Assembly (NCBI RefSeq): GCF_018070075.1
Contig: NZ_JAGPXE010000007.1
Span: forward strand, 62,001-126,000
From: Saccharopolyspora endophytica
Lineage (GTDB): Bacteria > Actinomycetota > Actinomycetes > Mycobacteriales > Pseudonocardiaceae
Direction of reading: 5' to 3'
Length of the DNA stretch: 64,000 nucleotides
Of the stretch, positions 61,509 to 64,000 are shown piece by piece. Under the pieces are notes generated by a model, which was given only the letters and a program-made list of their open reading frames with translations, was not told where the DNA came from and did no database searches. Each line of letters opens with the position of its first letter. The stretch's first letter is position 1. A program made the position numbers and the translations under genes.

Positions 61509-61967
61509 GTGGAGGTTAGGGGACCTTACTCGAACATAAAAGACCAGGTCAGAGCACTAGAAGAGCTCCGCGAGAAGCTTCCCAGCCTCGATACACCCGA
61601 GCCAACCTTGATCAAGCGCGACCGCCCTCGCCGCGCCCGGCAACTCCGTGCCGATCAGGTCGAGCAGTTGATCGCTGACTACCGGTCCGGCGCGACGGTG
61701 TACGAGCTCGGTGACCGGTTCGGCATCGAACGGCGAACGGTCAGCAATATCCTCCACCGGCACGGCGTACCGATGCGCCGCCGCGGCCTCTCGCCCGAGC
61801 AGGTCGACGACGCCATCCACCTCTACAAGCTCGGTTGGTCGCTGGCGCGAGTCGGCGACCACTTCGGGGTCAACCACACCACGGTGCTGAACAAGCTGCG
61901 TGAACGCGGCATCCCTACGCGAGACAGTCACGGACGTCCGCGCGTCGAAGCAGGTGATCTTCGATGA
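61509..61967 (+). CDS. Double HTH (Hin/resolvase-like) protein
   Basis: 152 aa from GTG at 61509; the frame is open further upstream into the repeats and the exact start is uncertain. After a charged helix ([15 protein letters not shown]) come two Hin-like HTH motifs: [41 protein letters not shown] and [41 protein letters not shown]. There is no recombinase catalytic domain, so it is a DNA-binding fragment or a stand-alone regulator. It overlaps the next gene by 4 nt (ATGA). Similar proteins occur with recombinases in actinomycetes. Confidence 0.72.
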   Translation: MEVRGPYSNIKDQVRALEELREKLPSLDTPEPTLIKRDRPRRARQLRADQVEQLIADYRSGATVYELGDRFGIERRTVSNILHRHGVPMRRRGLSPEQVDDAIHLYKLGWSLARVGDHFGVNHTTVLNKLRERGIPTRDSHGRPRVEAGDLR

Positions 61968-62761
61968 CCCGGCCCGCAGCTATGTCAGTTCGATCAGGTT
62001 CGGACGCGACCACCGTCGTTAAAGCTGTCACCGTGATCATGGGCGTCGTCGTCGGCCTCACCTTCCTATTCGGCTTCGGCAACGTCCTCAACCTCGCGCT
62101 CCGTCTTGACGTGTCCATCTGGGTGGCTCCACTCGTCGCACCTGCTGTCGATCTCTCGATCCTCGGGCTTCTACTCGGCAGTCGGCACTTGGCCCTGGCG
62201 GGCGCGACGCGAGCGCAACTGCGGCCAGCCCGCCGACTGCTGATCTTCGCCAGCGTGGTGACCCTGGCATTGAACGTGGCTGATCCGCTCGTAGCCGGCG
62301 AGTATGGCAAGGCTGCGTTCGACGCCGTAGGCCCGTTGCTGCTGATCGGCTGGGCGGAGGTCGGCCCGGATCTGCTGAGGGCGCTGACCACTGCAAGCCA
62401 GCCGGCCGAAGAAGCACCCGACGATGTGAAACTGGTGCAGGCGCCGGTCGCCGACGAGCCGACTGCTACCAGCCAGGCGGCTCCGGAATCGGCCAGGGAC
62501 GAGACGAAGCCCGCCGATGCTTCGGCGGGCAAACAGAACAGTCGGCCAGCGTCCAGGATGGTTGATGACGATCTGCTTGAGCGGGCGAGGGAGGAGGACG
62601 CGCGCCACTGGGATGCGCATCGGCGACCGATCTCCGCGGACACGCTTCGGAAGAAGCTCCGTATCGGCGCCGCCCGCTCCAGGTTGCTCGTGGAGATCAT
62701 CCGAGCCGATTCGCAAGGACGGTCAGCTCAAGATGAGGTGCTCGCCAAGGCGGAAGTGTGA
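61964..62761 (+). CDS. DUF2637/Spd-like membrane protein of an integrative conjugative element
   Basis: 265 aa from ATG at 61964, overlapping the HTH stop by 4 nt. Four hydrophobic segments (about 18-42, 50-75, 85-108, 112-130) include [21 protein letters not shown], the DUF2637 pattern found in Spd-type spread proteins and in pSAM2-type elements. A hydrophilic, Ala/Pro-rich linker (about 145-200) leads to a charged C-terminal helix pair ([41 protein letters not shown]), which looks like a winged-helix or Hin-type DNA-binding segment. No integrase or Rep gene is seen in the window. Confidence 0.78.
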   Translation: MTRPAAMSVRSGSDATTVVKAVTVIMGVVVGLTFLFGFGNVLNLALRLDVSIWVAPLVAPAVDLSILGLLLGSRHLALAGATRAQLRPARRLLIFASVVTLALNVADPLVAGEYGKAAFDAVGPLLLIGWAEVGPDLLRALTTASQPAEEAPDDVKLVQAPVADEPTATSQAAPESARDETKPADASAGKQNSRPASRMVDDDLLERAREEDARHWDAHRRPISADTLRKKLRIGAARSRLLVEIIRADSQGRSAQDEVLAKAEV

Positions 62762-62838
62762 CGGCGGATGGCGGGCCGCCTCGCAGCACTCTGGTTGCAT
62801 CTCTTCGTGATTGCTGGGGACTCGTGTCGAGCACGCAA

Positions 62839-64000
62839 TCATTCGGCGTCGTCAGTAGTGGAGGAGTTGAGGGGCTCGACGGCCGCTGGGCCAGGGTGGG
62901 CGACAGTGCTGATCGTGGGATTTTCGTATGTGAAATCCAACTGATCGTATTCGCGGCGATAGTCGCTAGGAAGCTCGTTGTCGCCGATGATTACCTGAAG
63001 TCGATCTTGCGCTGCATCAACTTGAGTCACTATGCGGCGGTAGAGAGCTGCTGCTAGGTCGTCGCTGTTGTTGAGCGACGTGCGAGGACTGTCGATCAGG
63101 AGAAATGCCGGGTAGGCAGTGTCTCGGCGACGTAGTGCGACCGACATCAATGTCAGCCAGTACGCCAACTGCGTCGCAGTGCGGACGCCGCCAGCGGGGC
63201 TGAACTTCGTGTAGATCTCATCGTTGAGCATCGGCAGGTAGCTCGTGCGATTAATTGTTGCGCGCTCAACGCTAGGAACCCCAATGGCAGCCATCGTTTC
63301 TGCGAATTCAGCGTCCAGCTCGTCAAGTATCTCAGTCTTGCGTTCTGCCAACTGTCGCTCAGCCAGTTCCAGGGCTGTACGTAGCCGTTGCACTTCGTTC
63401 CTGAGCTGGTCGGCGGCAAGTTTCAGGTCGTCGGCACGGTCCCATTGGAAGAGCACACGATCAAGAGCCTCTTGCTGGCTACGGGCTTCGGCTAGTTTTT
63501 GGGACGCGTCACTGTAAGCCTGGAGCTGGGGCGTGATCCGGTCACGAGTTCGCTCATCTAGCTTTGCACTGAGCTGGTCCACGAGCGCATGGCGGTGCTC
63601 CGCCGCTCGCTGCGCCTCGACGAGCTGCTCCGCACTGCCCGTAAGTTGCTCTTCCAGTTCGGCGAGTTGATCGTTTAGTTGGCGCTGCTCATAGCTTTCC
63701 TCAGCAGCCGAAGTCCGGTCTGCCGGAACTGGGTCGGGTTGCAGGCAAAGCCGACAGTGGTCAGTCGGTACATCCCGATGGTGAACGTCTTGCATACAGC
63801 GAGGACAGACCATGAACTCGAAGTCGGCAAGACGTTCACCGGCGTCATGCAGTCGTCGTAGTCGGTCAAGGTCTTGCATGACCCGGCGGCGCTCTGTGCC
63901 GTAGTCGACTTGCTGCTGTGCAAGAACGATTGCGGTCTGGCGGGCTGTCGCCAGGCTGCGCTCGGCCTCGCCGAGTAGGTCGCGAAGAGTCTGGGTTTCG
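62839..64000 (-). CDS. SMC/Rad50-like coiled-coil ATPase with two CxxC pairs (partial, N-terminus beyond window)
   Basis: The frame is open from its stop at 62839 through the right edge; at least 387 residues are visible. Two coiled-coil stretches (Glu/Gln/Leu/Arg heptads) flank a short turn with CPRCMQDVHHRDVPTDHCRLC, i.e. two CxxC pairs like a zinc hook or ribbon. A C-terminal ABC-type head contains FSPAGGVRTATQLAYWLTLM (signature-like) and FLLIDSPRTSLN (Walker B/D-loop-like). Rad50 and several phage-defence ATPases share this order. The Walker A half is outside. The DNA is more AT-rich than the rest of the window, suggesting transfer. Confidence 0.72.
   Translation of the reverse strand, partial: ETQTLRDLLGEAERSLATARQTAIVLAQQQVDYGTERRRVMQDLDRLRRLHDAGERLADFEFMVCPRCMQDVHHRDVPTDHCRLCLQPDPVPADRTSAAEESYEQRQLNDQLAELEEQLTGSAEQLVEAQRAAEHRHALVDQLSAKLDERTRDRITPQLQAYSDASQKLAEARSQQEALDRVLFQWDRADDLKLAADQLRNEVQRLRTALELAERQLAERKTEILDELDAEFAETMAAIGVPSVERATINRTSYLPMLNDEIYTKFSPAGGVRTATQLAYWLTLMSVALRRRDTAYPAFLLIDSPRTSLNNSDDLAAALYRRIVTQVDAAQDRLQVIIGDNELPSDYRREYDQLDFTYENPTISTVAHPGPAAVEPLNSSTTDDAE

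Overview
This window is GC-rich, mostly chromosomal actinobacterial DNA. GTG starts, 4-nt GTGA/ATGA overlaps, two resuscitation-promoting factors, and a mazG, enolase, ftsB-like, DUF501, ppx order all point to the Actinomycetia. Gene content and dispersed intergenic repeats suggest a Pseudonocardiaceae member, perhaps Saccharopolyspora; that genus guess is inference. The left edge cuts a peptide-type solute-binding lipoprotein and the right edge cuts an SMC-like ATPase.

Positions 1-12300 are mainly minus-strand housekeeping: an exopolyphosphatase, three SLT-type lytic transglycosylases, a DUF501 gene, a FtsB/DivIC-like divisome protein, enolase, MazG and a SurA-type lipoprotein, with an AidB-like acyl-CoA dehydrogenase and a TPR protein on plus. 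Positions 12300-31300 carry mfd, a PQQ-type sugar dehydrogenase, a TetR/desaturase pair with a palindromic operator, tRNA-Gln, a diguanylate cyclase, the glmU-prs pair, a nitroreductase, L25, peptidyl-tRNA hydrolase, a fatty-acyl-AMP ligase, an Uup-like ABC-F protein and ispE.

Positions 31400-42200 hold a methionine importer operon (metN-metI-metQ). It is preceded by a SAM-I type riboswitch and a 47-codon leader ORF whose ribosome-binding site overlaps the riboswitch P1 helix. Next come rsmA, rpfB, a small secreted Rpf, tatD, metG and rsmI. Positions 42200-55700 contain a protein O-mannosyltransferase, an ABC exporter with a two-component system, lysine 6-aminotransferase, a DUF574-type methyltransferase, TetR and XRE regulators paired with short-chain dehydrogenases, a membrane HTH protein with an NBR1-FW domain, and a GH64 glucanase. 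Positions 55900-60900 contain a membrane class III nucleotide cyclase and an hpaB-hpaC pair with a divergent AraC regulator.

From 60909 onward the DNA changes. Two strong terminators enclose about 500 bp of tandem degenerate repeats. These are followed by a Hin-like HTH protein, a DUF2637/Spd-like membrane protein typical of actinomycete integrative conjugative elements, and a more AT-rich convergent gene for a coiled-coil ATPase with two CxxC pairs. This looks like the edge of a mobile or defence island.

The most notable non-coding signals are: (i) the SAM riboswitch plus leader-peptide arrangement upstream of metN; (ii) a four-copy dispersed element of about 125-165 bp whose stems are kept by compensatory changes; (iii) three near-identical 22-24 bp palindromes between a response regulator and the lysine aminotransferase gene; and (iv) a 28-bp perfect hairpin downstream of metQ.
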